Assembly (NCBI RefSeq): GCF_900109375.1
Contig: NZ_FOAB01000001.1
Location: forward strand, 620,001-684,000
Source of the DNA: Aquimarina amphilecti
Lineage (GTDB): Bacteria > Bacteroidota > Bacteroidia > Flavobacteriales > Flavobacteriaceae
DNA length: 64,000 bases
Reading direction: 5' to 3'
Part shown: one piece after another, positions 1 to 9,663 of the stretch
Numbering within the stretch: position 1 is the first letter of the stretch
Layout: each line of letters starts with the position of its first letter
The notes under the pieces: generated by a model
Database searches by the model: none
What the model was told of the DNA's origin: nothing
What the model saw: only the letters and a program-made list of their open reading frames with translations
Program-made: the position numbers and the translations under genes

Positions 1-1
1 A

Positions 2-778
2 TATTATTACCATAGTTACTATGGCTTTGATTCTGAATACACAATAAAATTTAAACCTTATAATTCCGAAAAAATAATTACTACATCATTTCGTATTGAT
101 GAGCCTTCTCCTAATTATAAGGAAGAAATTAATAATAAACCAAGATTAAGTATAGAGATTAAAAAAGAAAAGAAAACTGCTATAATCAAGATTAAGAATT
201 TCGGCTATTTTCCCAGAGGTAAACAAAATATCGATTTTTTTAAAGAGACTATAGATGGCTATATGCAAAAAATAAAAGATGAAAATATAAGTAAAGTCGC
301 GTTTGATTTAAGAGGAAACAGAGGAGGAAATCCAGAATGTACTAAGCATGTAATATCCTATATTATTGATAAAGAAATTAATTTCTACGAAGATAATAAC
401 TTAAATAAAAGACGAAATAGGGCAATAACTATACAACCTAAAATAATTAATAACATTAATAAAACTAATGTATATATGTTAGTAAACGGTCGTAGTGCAT
501 CTGCAACAGCACAAATGTTAGCAGTTGTAAAGCATAATGAGCTAGCCAACATAATAGGAGAAGAAACAGGAAGTACATATAGTACGCATCCTGGAGGAAT
601 AGTTCCTTCTTTAAAAAACACAGAACTTTCTCTGTCATTAGGAACGCAAAGAGAATCGGTTAACATTCCTAAATTAGTATTGGACAAAGGTATACAACCA
701 GATAAAAAAATAACAATGAAATTAGATGATATATTAAACCAGAATGACTTGTTGTTGAACTATGTTTTCAATGATTAA
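2..778 (+). CDS. S41-family peptidase, C-terminal part (5' end outside window)
   Basis: The reading frame is open from base 2, so this is the C-terminal 258 residues of a longer protein. It has the S41 (tail-specific/C-terminal processing protease) core: the strand and loop DLRGNRGGNPE, the nucleophile-bearing turn NGRSASATAQM, then IIGEETGSTYSTHPGG and the late segment DKGIQPDKKI. Ser in RSASAT is the expected nucleophile. No Lys follows in the GEETG segment where CtpA-type enzymes carry their general base, which suggests the tricorn-like S41B branch (inference). The N-terminal signal sequence and any PDZ domain are not visible. It is probably a secreted or periplasmic peptidase. A LytS/LytTR pair follows after a 323-bp gap. 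Confidence 0.85.
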   Translation, partial: YYYHSYYGFDSEYTIKFKPYNSEKIITTSFRIDEPSPNYKEEINNKPRLSIEIKKEKKTAIIKIKNFGYFPRGKQNIDFFKETIDGYMQKIKDENISKVAFDLRGNRGGNPECTKHVISYIIDKEINFYEDNNLNKRRNRAITIQPKIINNINKTNVYMLVNGRSASATAQMLAVVKHNELANIIGEETGSTYSTHPGGIVPSLKNTELSLSLGTQRESVNIPKLVLDKGIQPDKKITMKLDDILNQNDLLLNYVFND

Positions 779-1101
779 ATTTGTTTAATACAATACAGAT
801 CAACAGGAGCATTAGTTTATTTAATTCTATTGTTTATTATAGAATTTATCTAACGAAATGTTCTTAAAAAAAATGAGATTATAGAAATCAATCCTGTTAT
901 AATACTATTTAAAAAGGATTTTATCCTATTTGATCTTTTTTCATTTTTTTAGATTTTCATTTTTAGATAATATTACGAGTATAAATCAATAGCTCACATA
1001 GTTACTGCTTAGGTTCTAGAAGGGAGCGTATAGATAGAAAATAATCGATTTAAGATCCAAAGTATATTATTTTTATCTTACTAGTCATATTAAAACCTTT
1101 G
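779..1101. other. Intergenic region with remnant of the dispersed repeat
   Basis: No credible gene is seen. Bases about 851-885 resemble the segment at 18447-18475 of the long dispersed repeat (shared core TCTAACGAAATGTT and an A-run). A small hairpin (AGGAT-TTT-ATCCT, 915-927) is followed by T-rich sequence and could end the upstream transcript weakly. The leader of the downstream kinase gene lies at the right end. Confidence 0.4.
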
Positions 1102-2127
1102 ATGAACTCTATTAAATTTAATAAAACAGATTATCAACTTTTAGCGGTCTATTTTTTAGTCTACTGGGGTTGGAATGGTTTTGGTCATTTTTATGACACG
1201 AATACATTTTCTTATACAGAATATTTTATTGGTATCCCTTTAAGAATCATTCAGATGATTGTATTGCTATGGTTTATTAAATGGGTCATAGAAACTTTCT
1301 TAATTAAGTTTAAAAGTTATATTGGTTTATTTGGAATTGGTATATCAGGTTTGTCGGCTATTGGTTTTTTTTTCTTCTTGTTAAATAAATACTATATCCC
1401 ATTTGGTTACATAAAATGGGCAGAATTACCATCCGTTGGAAAAACTATTCTTTTTAATGTTGAAGATTCTATTATTAATGTTTCTATTCCGTTAGTATTA
1501 GTATTCGGTAAAAAATATTATGATTATCGCGAAGATCAACTCAACCGAATTAATTTACAAAAAGAGCTAGAGTTAAAAGTGTTACGAGCGCAATATGATC
1601 CACATTTTTTATACAATAACCTCAATACTATTGATGCTCTGGTGGATTATTCTTCTAAAGAAACCATAAAAAAATATATTTCGAATTTAGCAGCCCTTTA
1701 TCGCTACCTCATTCATACAAAAGACGAAGAAGTTGTTTTACTTGAAGAAGAATTATCGCTTATCAATAAGTACTTTTTTTTGATAGAAACCCGCTTTGAA
1801 GGTGATTACAGTTTTGAAATTTTGAGAAATACTTCTCATAAAAATAAATACATATTAAATGGTGCTTTATTAACGTCTGTTGAAAATATAATAAAACATA
1901 ATGCGGTGGATAATGAAATCATAATTACGACACAAATTCATATCGAAAAGGATAAAATTAGAATTGAGAACAATAAATCAAATACAGACAACATAAAAGA
2001 ATCATTAGGTACTGGTTTAAGGAATTTAAAAAAACGCCACGAATTATTAGGAGATAAAACCATAGAGATAATAGAGGATGAACAAAAGTTTATTTTAGAA
2101 ATACCTTTACTTAATGTAATAGATTAA
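1102..2127 (+). CDS. LytS/YehU-type sensor histidine kinase (pair A)
   Basis: This is an integral-membrane sensor kinase of the His_kinase (PF06580) type. Several hydrophobic segments fill about residues 15-140. The phosphoacceptor motif is YDPHFLYNNLN, with H the likely phosphorylation site. An N-box (SVENIIKHNA) and a G-box (GTGLRNLKKRHELL) of the HATPase domain follow. An in-frame TTG lies one codon upstream, but ATG at 1102 is the natural start. It should autophosphorylate and pass phosphate to the response regulator that starts 14 bp after its stop. The signal sensed is unknown; there is no extracytoplasmic domain, so sensing within the membrane is likely (inference). Confidence 0.9.
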   Translation: MNSIKFNKTDYQLLAVYFLVYWGWNGFGHFYDTNTFSYTEYFIGIPLRIIQMIVLLWFIKWVIETFLIKFKSYIGLFGIGISGLSAIGFFFFLLNKYYIPFGYIKWAELPSVGKTILFNVEDSIINVSIPLVLVFGKKYYDYREDQLNRINLQKELELKVLRAQYDPHFLYNNLNTIDALVDYSSKETIKKYISNLAALYRYLIHTKDEEVVLLEEELSLINKYFFLIETRFEGDYSFEILRNTSHKNKYILNGALLTSVENIIKHNAVDNEIIITTQIHIEKDKIRIENNKSNTDNIKESLGTGLRNLKKRHELLGDKTIEIIEDEQKFILEIPLLNVID

Positions 2128-2141
2128 TACGGAAAATTATA

Positions 2142-2900
2142 ATGACTATTTTAATTATAGAAGATGAAAAACCCGCTTATAAAAAGCTGTTAAATTATTT
2201 AGCAAATTATCTAGGTGATAGGTTTACACATACATATGTGCGTTCAGTAAATGAGGGAATTGAAGTGTTAACAGGCTCTAACACTTTTGATCTCATTTTT
2301 GCTGATATTAAAATATTGAAAGGAACCTCTTTTGATATTTTTAGTCAAGTAACTTTTTCGACACCAATCATTTTTTGTACTGCTTATAATGAACATTTAT
2401 TTAAGGCTTTTCAGACAAATGGAATTGCTTATGTATTAAAACCTTATTCTCAAGAAGAATTAAATGAAGCAATAAAAAAGTTTGAAATACTTTTTGATAC
2501 AAAACCTTATAATAAGGACATTTTTAACGATTTTAAATTATTACTAGAAAGTAAGGATAATGTATATAAAAAGCGATTTGCTGTAAAGAAGAAAGATGAT
2601 ATTAAGCTTATTGATGTTGAGACGATATGTTTTATCGAGGTGTTTGGGGATTTGTGCAAATTATATGATACTAAAGGCATGTTTCATACCATTTCTAAGA
2701 ATCTAGGAGCCGTATATAATGAATTAAACCCCAATCAATTTTTTAAAATTAACCGAAGTCAAATTGTGAATATTAATTTTATAGAAAGTATTTCACCTCA
2801 CAGTAAAAATAGATTGTATCTTAAAATAAGTACTATAAAAGATTTAGTAATAACCAGTACATCTACGACTAAAGCATTTAGGATATGGTTAGAACATTAA
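2142..2900 (+). CDS. LytTR-family response regulator (pair A)
   Basis: The protein has an N-terminal receiver domain (about 1-120) with acidic residues IIEDE, phospho-Asp in FADIK, Thr/Ala in CTAYNE and Lys in LKPYS. A C-terminal LytTR DNA-binding domain (about 145-250) contains FIEVFGDLCKLY and FFKINRSQIVNINFIE. It is 252 residues, normal for the family. It forms a two-gene operon with the kinase just upstream. Its targets are not identifiable; the aspartyl-protease gene starting 115 bp downstream is an obvious candidate (inference). Confidence 0.92.
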   Translation: MTILIIEDEKPAYKKLLNYLANYLGDRFTHTYVRSVNEGIEVLTGSNTFDLIFADIKILKGTSFDIFSQVTFSTPIIFCTAYNEHLFKAFQTNGIAYVLKPYSQEELNEAIKKFEILFDTKPYNKDIFNDFKLLLESKDNVYKKRFAVKKKDDIKLIDVETICFIEVFGDLCKLYDTKGMFHTISKNLGAVYNELNPNQFFKINRSQIVNINFIESISPHSKNRLYLKISTIKDLVITSTSTTKAFRIWLEH

Positions 2901-3014
2901 TAATTAATCGTCATTTTATCCCTTTCCATTCTATCATTATATAGCTTCACCTTTTTTCTGTTTTTTCATGCTCAGTAATGCTGCAATTTAGTACCACAAC
3001 TAAAATGTACATCA

Positions 3015-4184
3015 ATGAAAACGTATTTTACAATCACTCTAATTTTATTTCCTTTAATAATTTTTGGACAGGACAAACCCATTGGTCAAATTCCATTTGC
3101 AATAAATGAAGATGGCAATATGACAATAACTTTGAAAATCAACAATTCGGATGTTTCAAATTTTATTTTAGATACGGGTTCTTCAGTTACTGCTATAGAC
3201 AAGACAATAGTTGAACAATTAAATTTAGCATTGCAAGAAGAAGGTGCAAAAATCATAGGAACTTCAGGCGTTAATAATGATGTTAAAAAAACTCAAAAAC
3301 AACACATTTCTTTAAACAATAAAATAGAACTAAAAGATATAGAATTGTATGTCACAGACTTATCTCGTTTAGGCAAAATCAATGGTCTTATAGGTTTTGA
3401 TTTATTTAAAGAGTATGTAACTAAAACTAATTTTGATACAAAAATAATTAGCTTTTATAAGCGTAAAGGTAAACCAGATACCAAAGGCTACACAGCTATA
3501 AATTTTTCAGAATCTTTTTGTACCCCAGAAATAAAAATCTCTTTATCGCTCCCTAATGATGAATCATTTTCGGGAAAGGTACTTTTTGACACTGGTAATG
3601 CTGCCGAGCCATTTAGTTTCAACTCACCATTTGTACATAACCATAAGCTTACTAAAAAATTCAAAAAACTCATAACTACTGATTCTAGAGGAATTGATGC
3701 CGTTTATAAAAAGGCCGAGAATGGTGTTATTCCATTTATTAAGATTAAAAAATTTAAGTTATCAGAAATTCCTATTTCGCTTTCAAACGCTCAACAAGGA
3801 ATGTCATCTAAAGAGGCTTATATGGGTAATCTTGGACTAAAATATATAAGTAAATTCAATTTTATACTGGACTACAACAAGAAGAAAATCTATTTAAAAC
3901 CAAATAAATCATTTGATGATGCTTTTAATTTTCCACTAAGTGGAATTCGTCTAGAAGAAAAGGAAGAAGGGGTTTTTATCAGGTTAATTTCTAAACCTAG
4001 TATGGCCTATGATAAAGGTTTAAGAGCTGGTCAGCAACTAATTTCTATTGACGGTATTAAGGAAAAAGACAAACAATTTTATCAAAAAGCATTGCTTGGT
4101 AAAGACAAAGTGGTGTCCATAACTGTGCAATTAGAAGATGGCACATTAAAGACAGTACAAATTTTATTGAAACGATTGATTTAA
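3015..4184 (+). CDS. Secreted retropepsin-like aspartyl protease with C-terminal PDZ domain
   Basis: A signal peptide (1-19, ending IIFGQ) precedes two Asp-protease-like halves: FILDTGSSVTAID (DTG at 53-55) and VLFDTGNAAEPFSF (DTG at 192-194). The first half also shows the GLIGFDLF motif usual in the bacterial aspartyl protease family PF13650. Residues about 300-389 form a PDZ domain (SMAYDKGLRAGQQLISIDG). The product is probably periplasmic or cell-surface and cleaves peptides, with PDZ choosing substrates. It sits just after LytS/LytTR pair A. Both aspartates are present, so it may be active; some members of this family have no proven activity. Confidence 0.85.
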   Translation: MKTYFTITLILFPLIIFGQDKPIGQIPFAINEDGNMTITLKINNSDVSNFILDTGSSVTAIDKTIVEQLNLALQEEGAKIIGTSGVNNDVKKTQKQHISLNNKIELKDIELYVTDLSRLGKINGLIGFDLFKEYVTKTNFDTKIISFYKRKGKPDTKGYTAINFSESFCTPEIKISLSLPNDESFSGKVLFDTGNAAEPFSFNSPFVHNHKLTKKFKKLITTDSRGIDAVYKKAENGVIPFIKIKKFKLSEIPISLSNAQQGMSSKEAYMGNLGLKYISKFNFILDYNKKKIYLKPNKSFDDAFNFPLSGIRLEEKEEGVFIRLISKPSMAYDKGLRAGQQLISIDGIKEKDKQFYQKALLGKDKVVSITVQLEDGTLKTVQILLKRLI

Positions 4185-4228
4185 TTTTATAGACCAGAAT
4201 ATGAGTTGCCGTTTATTACTTCTATGTG

Positions 4229-4325
4229 CTCTTTAAAAAGGTAACGGAATACTTTTTATGTCACAAGCCTGTGCTGAGCGTAGCCGAAGTGTAGGAGGTA
4301 AGCATCAGTTGTAAAATGGAATTAG
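4229..4325. repeat. Fragment of the dispersed repeat (distal module) with inserted palindrome
   Basis: The segment lines up with the distal module of the long repeats (compare 18462-18535): CTTTAAAAA, then GTAACGGAATACTTTTTATG, then a GGAGG stretch and AAAATGGAAT. Between the two halves lies an extra piece with the core CTGAGCGTAGCCGAAG, an imperfect palindrome common in flavobacterial intergenic DNA. It lies between the convergent aspartyl protease and response-regulator genes. Confidence 0.5.
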
Positions 4326-4330
4326 TTATT

Positions 4331-5026
4331 TTATAATCTTGCTAAAACTTCTAATTTTTCAAATACAATAACTTTATACATAGCGCTTACAGGTACTTTT
4401 TTTTCTTCAATTAATAAATTGGTTTTAGTGGCTTTTGAAACTCTGTTTAAATTGGCAATGTATGATTTATGTGTGCGTTGAAAATCTGTAGATAATAAAG
4501 TAGTGATATTAATTAGTGTCTCAGAAATAAGATACATTCTAGAATCGGTAAAGATTTTTAAATAATTTCCAAAACTCTGAATGTATAGAATTGATGTAAA
4601 TGAAATATTAACTGGTACACCATCATGTTTTATTTGAAGTTCTTCATTCGGACTATTCTTTTTAGGGGCTGTTATTTTCGATGCCGAAACTTTATTTATA
4701 GCTTTCAAAAAGCGTTCAAGCTTTATGGGTTTAAGTAAATAATCTACAACTCCATAATTATAACTTTCTAATGCATACTCGGAATAAGCGGTAGTTAAAA
4801 TCACTTTAGGTGGTTTTAATAGAGAACGCAAAATTTCCATCCCAGTAAGTTCGGGCATTTTTATATCAAGAAAAATAAGATCAACGTCATTTTGTTGAAT
4901 GAAATTGATAAATTCAAGAGGATTCCCAGTATTAACTACAATATCAAAATTCTCAATTTTAGAGCAATATTCTTCTAGTACATTACGAGCTAATAATTCA
5001 TCATCTACAATTCCTATTTTTATCAT
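4331..5026 (-). CDS. LytTR-family response regulator (pair B)
   Basis: This 231-residue regulator has a receiver domain with GIVDDE, phospho-Asp in IFLDIKMPE, TTAYSEYA and LLKPI, then a LytTR domain (ILYIQSFGNYLKIF, FQRTHKSYIANLNRV). It is second in a minus-strand operon, one base after the stop of its partner kinase. It resembles the third pair at 62239 more than pair A in the receiver motifs. Confidence 0.93.
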   Translation of the reverse strand: MIKIGIVDDELLARNVLEEYCSKIENFDIVVNTGNPLEFINFIQQNDVDLIFLDIKMPELTGMEILRSLLKPPKVILTTAYSEYALESYNYGVVDYLLKPIKLERFLKAINKVSASKITAPKKNSPNEELQIKHDGVPVNISFTSILYIQSFGNYLKIFTDSRMYLISETLINITTLLSTDFQRTHKSYIANLNRVSKATKTNLLIEEKKVPVSAMYKVIVFEKLEVLARL

Positions 5027-5027
5027 A

Positions 5028-6020
5028 TTACACAGTTAGATTAATAGTTAAATTTACGTGATAATCATTTGCTTTATCAACAATATCCAATGTGTGAGCA
5101 TTAGGGTACAATAAACCCAAACGTCTTCTTACATTTTCAAGCCCTAGGCCATTTCTATTTGATGCTGGAATCATCGTAGGCTTTGAATTAACCACATTAA
5201 AATGTAGCGCAGTGTTTTTTATAGTAACAGAAATATCAATTTTACTTTGTTCATTAGTGCTTTGTGCACCGTGTTTAATAGCATTTTCAACAAAAGGGAT
5301 TAATAACATTGGTGAAATTTTTAATCCAAAAAGATCACCTTCGATCAAAAACTCAATAGTACATCGTTTACTGAGCCTTTTTTCTTCAAGCAACAGGTAA
5401 TTTTCTATAAACTCAAGTTCTTCTTTTAATAGAACCACTTCTTTTTTAGAACTTTCCAATTGATAACGCATTAATTCTGAAAGCTGCATAACAAGATCAG
5501 GAGTTTCTGGAGATTGTTGTCTAGAAAGTGAATAAATACTATTCAATGAGTTAAATAAGAAATGCGGATTCACTTGCTCTTTTAAATAGATAAGTTCCAT
5601 CTCTCTTTGTAATTTTTCTTTCTCAACATTTTCTCTTTGGATGATCATATTTCTTCTTAAAAAAAAGGCAGCCATACCAGTACCTGTGGTATAAAAATGA
5701 AATAAAAAAGTTTTAGTAACACCAGGCCAGCTGTTGTTTGCAAAAGCTTCTATATAGGCAATAAAAAATATACTCCCAATAACTAAGAGTACATATATAA
5801 AATATCTTTTCTTATCAAAAAAATAAGGAATAAGAATAAAATGATTTATCCAAATAGCTGCCATAATATTAATGGCATATTTAAGTGCCCATAAAAAAAA
5901 AGAAAAAGGCGAATCATATCGATCTATGATCATCCATCCACTTAGTAATTCAAGGATGAGCACCAATACAAAAGCTCCTATGTTAAGGAGTATTGTACGC
6001 TGAAAAGACTTTTTAATCAT
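5028..6020 (-). CDS. LytS-type sensor histidine kinase (pair B)
   Basis: About four transmembrane segments occupy residues 10-130, followed by a short coiled stretch and the phosphoacceptor motif VNPHFLFNSLNSIYSL. The HATPase domain shows an N-box (PFVENAIKHGA) and G-box (GLGLENVRRRLGLLYP). At 330 residues it is the standard length. It is transcribed divergently from the serine-hydrolase-like lipoprotein at 6197, with a dyad in between, which suggests the pair controls that hydrolase locus (inference). Confidence 0.93.
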   Translation of the reverse strand: MIKKSFQRTILLNIGAFVLVLILELLSGWMIIDRYDSPFSFFLWALKYAINIMAAIWINHFILIPYFFDKKRYFIYVLLVIGSIFFIAYIEAFANNSWPGVTKTFLFHFYTTGTGMAAFFLRRNMIIQRENVEKEKLQREMELIYLKEQVNPHFLFNSLNSIYSLSRQQSPETPDLVMQLSELMRYQLESSKKEVVLLKEELEFIENYLLLEEKRLSKRCTIEFLIEGDLFGLKISPMLLIPFVENAIKHGAQSTNEQSKIDISVTIKNTALHFNVVNSKPTMIPASNRNGLGLENVRRRLGLLYPNAHTLDIVDKANDYHVNLTINLTV

Positions 6021-6097
6021 AAACTCATTTAATAGCTAATAAAGATACTATCTATAAATGCTTATCGTCCTAATTTCTTTATAAAATGGGTATATCA

Positions 6098-6118
6098 ATG
6101 ACCAAATGGTTTTGTCAT
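6098..6118. promoter_or_regulatory. Candidate operator: imperfect dyad between divergent genes
   Basis: ATGACCAAA and TTTTGTCAT form an inverted repeat with 8 of 9 matching positions around a 3-base centre. It lies in the 176-bp gap between the kinase of pair B and the hydrolase at 6197. LytTR regulators usually bind direct repeats, so the binding protein is uncertain. Confidence 0.3.
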
Positions 6119-6196
6119 TTAATTGTTGTGCTGATCCTTTTAAGCTATTAAAGCAGAGATTATGATATAGATTTATTGAACATTTATAAATAATCT

Positions 6197-7435
6197 ATGA
6201 AAAACAGTATTCTAATTCTCTTAACGATAGTTCTTTTTATTGCGTGTAAAGATGAGCAAAAAAAACATGCTGATACCATAAATATAACAAGTCCAAAATA
6301 TGAAACGTATAATTATGTTGGATTTACAAAAGAAGAAATTTATGGATTCCATAAACGTATTTATGAAGGAGGTAATTGGACAGAATATGGCGATCTGGAA
6401 CGATATTATTATTTAAACTTCTCCGAAATAAAAGAACACTCGCGGATACTTAGGTCAGATGTACCAAAAATACTAGAAGAAACACCTAGAGATGACATAA
6501 AAAACTTTATTACACCAACAGATTTAAAAAAAGGCGGTGGACTATCATTAAATGATTATGTACAACAAGTAGAAGTGAATGGGTTAATTATAATTCATAA
6601 AGGCAAAATCGTCTTTGAAGGTTATCCGAGAATGTTCCCAGCTGATCTACATATTAATATGATAATAACCCAAGTTTTTGTGAGTACTTCAATAGCCATT
6701 TTAGAGGATAACCATTTAATCGATACGAACCAACCTATTGATTACTACTTTGATGCCCTTAAAGGTTCTGGCTGGGAAGGAGTTCCAGTAATCGATATTC
6801 TTTCTATGAGCTCCGGAATTGATCGTGTACCATTAGAGAACTATGAGGTTAGTTTTGATCCTATTAAAGATTTAGCTACTGCAAAATCATCCAAACCTTC
6901 TGGAACAGAGCACCAATTTAGCAATGCCGATGCTATGATATTAACATTACTAGTTGAAAAAATTAGTGGACGTACCTTTCGCGATTTTGTAGCACAGGAA
7001 ATATGGAAAAAGATAGGAGCAGAATCTAGTGCCCTTTTAGGTATCAATAAAAATGGAACTTCTATTTCATATGCGGATGGTATGTCTACTACACTTAGAG
7101 ATCTTGCTAGGTTTGGTCTTGCTTTTACGCCTAGTGGTAGAAAGAGCGCAAACCCAATGATTTCTGATGCGCACTTATTTAAAATCCGAGATGTTAATAA
7201 AAACCTCAATAAGTCAAAGGATCCAGAAGAAAAGAAATATAGTAGTTATCAATGGGGTGCAGTGTACGAGGATGGTGATTTTTATAAAGGTGCCCATGGC
7301 GGTCAAGGTCTTTATGTATCTCCTTCTAAAGATTTGGTTATTGCATTTTATGGAACATCAAATACTGATCGCCAGAGGAATCAACTGGATGTCATTTCGC
7401 GAAAGCTTTCCAAATCCGGACTGTTTGACCTTTAA
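6197..7435 (+). CDS. Beta-lactamase-like lipoprotein, probable pseudoenzyme
   Basis: A lipoprotein signal (LFIAC, Cys17) precedes a serine beta-lactamase/penicillin-binding fold of the class C/esterase type (Beta-lactamase, PF00144), about residues 120-405. Late motifs are typical: SGIDRVP, GTEHQFSNADAMIL, SYADGMSTTLRDLARFG and GAHGGQGLYVSP. The catalytic SxxK is missing: where relatives have S-x-x-K after the HINM segment this protein has I156-I-T-Q159. The usual YxN Tyr is Phe241. It is therefore probably inactive as a serine hydrolase, and may be a binding or regulatory paralogue of the next gene. The protein has normal length with no frameshift, so loss of catalysis looks selected or tolerated, not caused by gene decay. 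Confidence 0.82.
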   Translation: MKNSILILLTIVLFIACKDEQKKHADTINITSPKYETYNYVGFTKEEIYGFHKRIYEGGNWTEYGDLERYYYLNFSEIKEHSRILRSDVPKILEETPRDDIKNFITPTDLKKGGGLSLNDYVQQVEVNGLIIIHKGKIVFEGYPRMFPADLHINMIITQVFVSTSIAILEDNHLIDTNQPIDYYFDALKGSGWEGVPVIDILSMSSGIDRVPLENYEVSFDPIKDLATAKSSKPSGTEHQFSNADAMILTLLVEKISGRTFRDFVAQEIWKKIGAESSALLGINKNGTSISYADGMSTTLRDLARFGLAFTPSGRKSANPMISDAHLFKIRDVNKNLNKSKDPEEKKYSSYQWGAVYEDGDFYKGAHGGQGLYVSPSKDLVIAFYGTSNTDRQRNQLDVISRKLSKSGLFDL

Positions 7436-7501
7436 TAAAAAAACGTATAACAGATAGTGTCTCAATTATTTAAGCTTTAGTAATTTATTAAAAGAAGAAA
7501 C

Positions 7502-9487
7502 ATGAATACAACGAAGTTATTAATATTATTATGTGTCATTTCGATACAAGCCATTTTTGCGCAAAAAAATAATGTAAATGGAAATTCACAAATAGTGAAA
7601 GGATCACCCTTAGTATCACCACAAATACAAGTAATACCAATAAAAGACTCTATAAATAACAGACAATATGAGCTTTATATAGAATTGCCTGAAGATTATT
7701 CTGATAATACTAATAAGACTTATCCTGTCCTTTATTATACAGATGCTGTGTGGCATCGCGAAATACTATCTGCTTGCCAAGAATACATTCTTGAAGATGT
7801 TATTCTAGTTGGAATTTCTTGGCAATTAGATATCAATGAAGATCTAAAAAAAGAGAGAGGAGCGCATGTGAGTAGGTTTCGTGATTACTCGATAAGCAAA
7901 CACAGCAATCCAGAAATTCAAGCAAAATACCAAATGGGTCAAGCCAAAACACATTTAGGCTTTATTCGCGATAATATCATTAAATATGTCGAAAATACCT
8001 ATCGTTCTGACCCAAATAGTCTTACGTATTTTGGGTATTCACTGAGTGGTGAATTTGGTGCATATATACTAATGACTCAACCTGATACCTTTAACAATTA
8101 CATTATTGGTAGTCCAACGATTAAAGATGAAGTTGATTATTTATCTAAACTTAATGCTGAATTTGGACCTTTTGAGACGTCAAATAGAAACTCGAGTCTG
8201 AATGCTAATGTTTTTATTTCTTATGGTTCCTTAGAAAAAGAGATAGAACCCATCGACACATTTGTTAAATTATTAAAGGATAGAAGAGATGGCGGTTTGG
8301 CCGTATTAAAAGAAGTGATTGATGGTACTCATGGAACTGCATTCCCTACAACAGCAATTCGCAGCGCCACTTGGTTGTCATCAATAATTAGTCCTATTTC
8401 AAGTGATAATTATGACGTCTCATTCTGGGATATGGCGCATCTCAATAATGCATTTGTTACTACAACTCCAGAAGATAGAAAAGACGGGATATTAGTGGAT
8501 ACATTAGCTGTGAATACTAAGGATCGAAACGCAATTCTTACGCTTTCTCAGGAGATTTTTGAAGGCACACATGGAAGCTATGACGCAGTCTTGGTTTCTC
8601 ACAAAAACAAATTAGTTTTTGAATCTTATTATAAAAAAGGGCGTATCAACGTGCCTCATGGACAAGCATCAGCAGTAAAAGCGTATACCAGTTTGGTTTT
8701 AGGTAGAGCTATTCAAATGGGGTACTTATCCATGGAAGATCTAAATAAACCATTGATTAGTTTTCTCAAAAATATCGATCCTAAAAAATTTGCTAAAGGA
8801 GCTGAAAAAATCACACTTCATAAAGCATTGACTATGCAAGGAGGATTGACTATAGATAGAGATGCATGGAAAGATATCGAGAATGATTCAGTTCGATTAA
8901 AAGGTCAGGGACTGGTTCAGACGCTTCTAGAGCAAAGCGAACCAATAACTTCGGAGTCTCAGACATATTTGTATGGTAATTTTAATCCAATGTTAGTAAT
9001 GATGGTAATTGACGCTGTTGTCCCTGGAACCGCTGAAGACTTTATTAGAAAAGAGCTACTAGACAAACTTGGGATTACAAATTATAAATGGTCAACTCAT
9101 ATTAGCGGCATACCAGAAGCGGGATGGCGTGCAAGTATCATGTCTCGCGACATGATAAAATTGGGTAATTTAGTCCTAAATAAAGGTAAATTAAACGGCG
9201 AACAGCTTATTTCTGTAGACTATCTTGACAAAGCCACCAGTGGCATTGTGAAACCCACACAAGATTGGATGCCTAAAGATTATCGGTATGGATATTTTTG
9301 GTATCAAACACTGGTACAGGTAGGTGATAACAGTTATGATGCTTCATTTGCTTGGGGAGGCGGAGGACAACGGGTAATAGTAATAGAAGAACTTGATCTA
9401 ACCATTGTAATATCTGGTCACGATAGTGAAGATAAAATAATGACTCCAATTTCTGAAATTATTATACCATCGTTTGTTACGCAATAA
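7502..9487 (+). CDS. Secreted fusion of esterase and beta-lactamase-like serine hydrolase
   Basis: After a signal peptide (1-20, ending AIFAQ), residues about 45-295 are an alpha/beta hydrolase of the putative-esterase (PF00756, EstD-like) type, with nucleophile elbow GYSLSG (Ser180) and a late GTHGTAF His. Residues about 340-655 are a PF00144 beta-lactamase/esterase domain with an intact SxxK (S390-A-V-K393), YGN (Y491-N493) and a glycine-rich late motif (WGGGGQR). Two serine-hydrolase active sites sit in one 661-residue chain. It follows the SxxK-less paralogue by 66 bp in the same direction. The substrate is unknown; peptides, siderophore esters or acylated cell-wall or polysaccharide groups are possible. 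Confidence 0.85.
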   Translation: MNTTKLLILLCVISIQAIFAQKNNVNGNSQIVKGSPLVSPQIQVIPIKDSINNRQYELYIELPEDYSDNTNKTYPVLYYTDAVWHREILSACQEYILEDVILVGISWQLDINEDLKKERGAHVSRFRDYSISKHSNPEIQAKYQMGQAKTHLGFIRDNIIKYVENTYRSDPNSLTYFGYSLSGEFGAYILMTQPDTFNNYIIGSPTIKDEVDYLSKLNAEFGPFETSNRNSSLNANVFISYGSLEKEIEPIDTFVKLLKDRRDGGLAVLKEVIDGTHGTAFPTTAIRSATWLSSIISPISSDNYDVSFWDMAHLNNAFVTTTPEDRKDGILVDTLAVNTKDRNAILTLSQEIFEGTHGSYDAVLVSHKNKLVFESYYKKGRINVPHGQASAVKAYTSLVLGRAIQMGYLSMEDLNKPLISFLKNIDPKKFAKGAEKITLHKALTMQGGLTIDRDAWKDIENDSVRLKGQGLVQTLLEQSEPITSESQTYLYGNFNPMLVMMVIDAVVPGTAEDFIRKELLDKLGITNYKWSTHISGIPEAGWRASIMSRDMIKLGNLVLNKGKLNGEQLISVDYLDKATSGIVKPTQDWMPKDYRYGYFWYQTLVQVGDNSYDASFAWGGGGQRVIVIEELDLTIVISGHDSEDKIMTPISEIIIPSFVTQ

Positions 9488-9515
9488 CTCCTAAAATTGG
9501 TTCCTAAGCTTTAGG
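9488..9515. terminator. Weak stem-loop after the esterase/beta-lactamase gene
   Basis: CTCCTAAA and TTTAGGAG (about 9488-9515) can pair as an 8-bp stem just after the stop codon. No T-run follows, so it is only a weak terminator candidate. Confidence 0.3.
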
Positions 9516-9623
9516 AGATAGAAGCGAAGCAAGAATACATATGCTTCGGATAATTATATGTTAATTCAAATACTGCTCTAGGTGTTTTATCTGAAATGAT
9601 TAAAAAGAATAAAAGAGTTACAT

Positions 9624-9631
9624 TATTTTTG
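9624..9631 (+). promoter_or_regulatory. Bacteroidota -7 box (TATTTTTG)
   Basis: TATTTTTG fits the TAnnTTTG consensus. It lies 33 bp before the only usable start codon (TTG at 9664) of the next gene, implying a very short leader. No clear -33 TTG was found at the right distance. Confidence 0.4.
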
Positions 9632-9663
9632 CAGTCTATATACGTTGCATAAATCCTGAAGTT

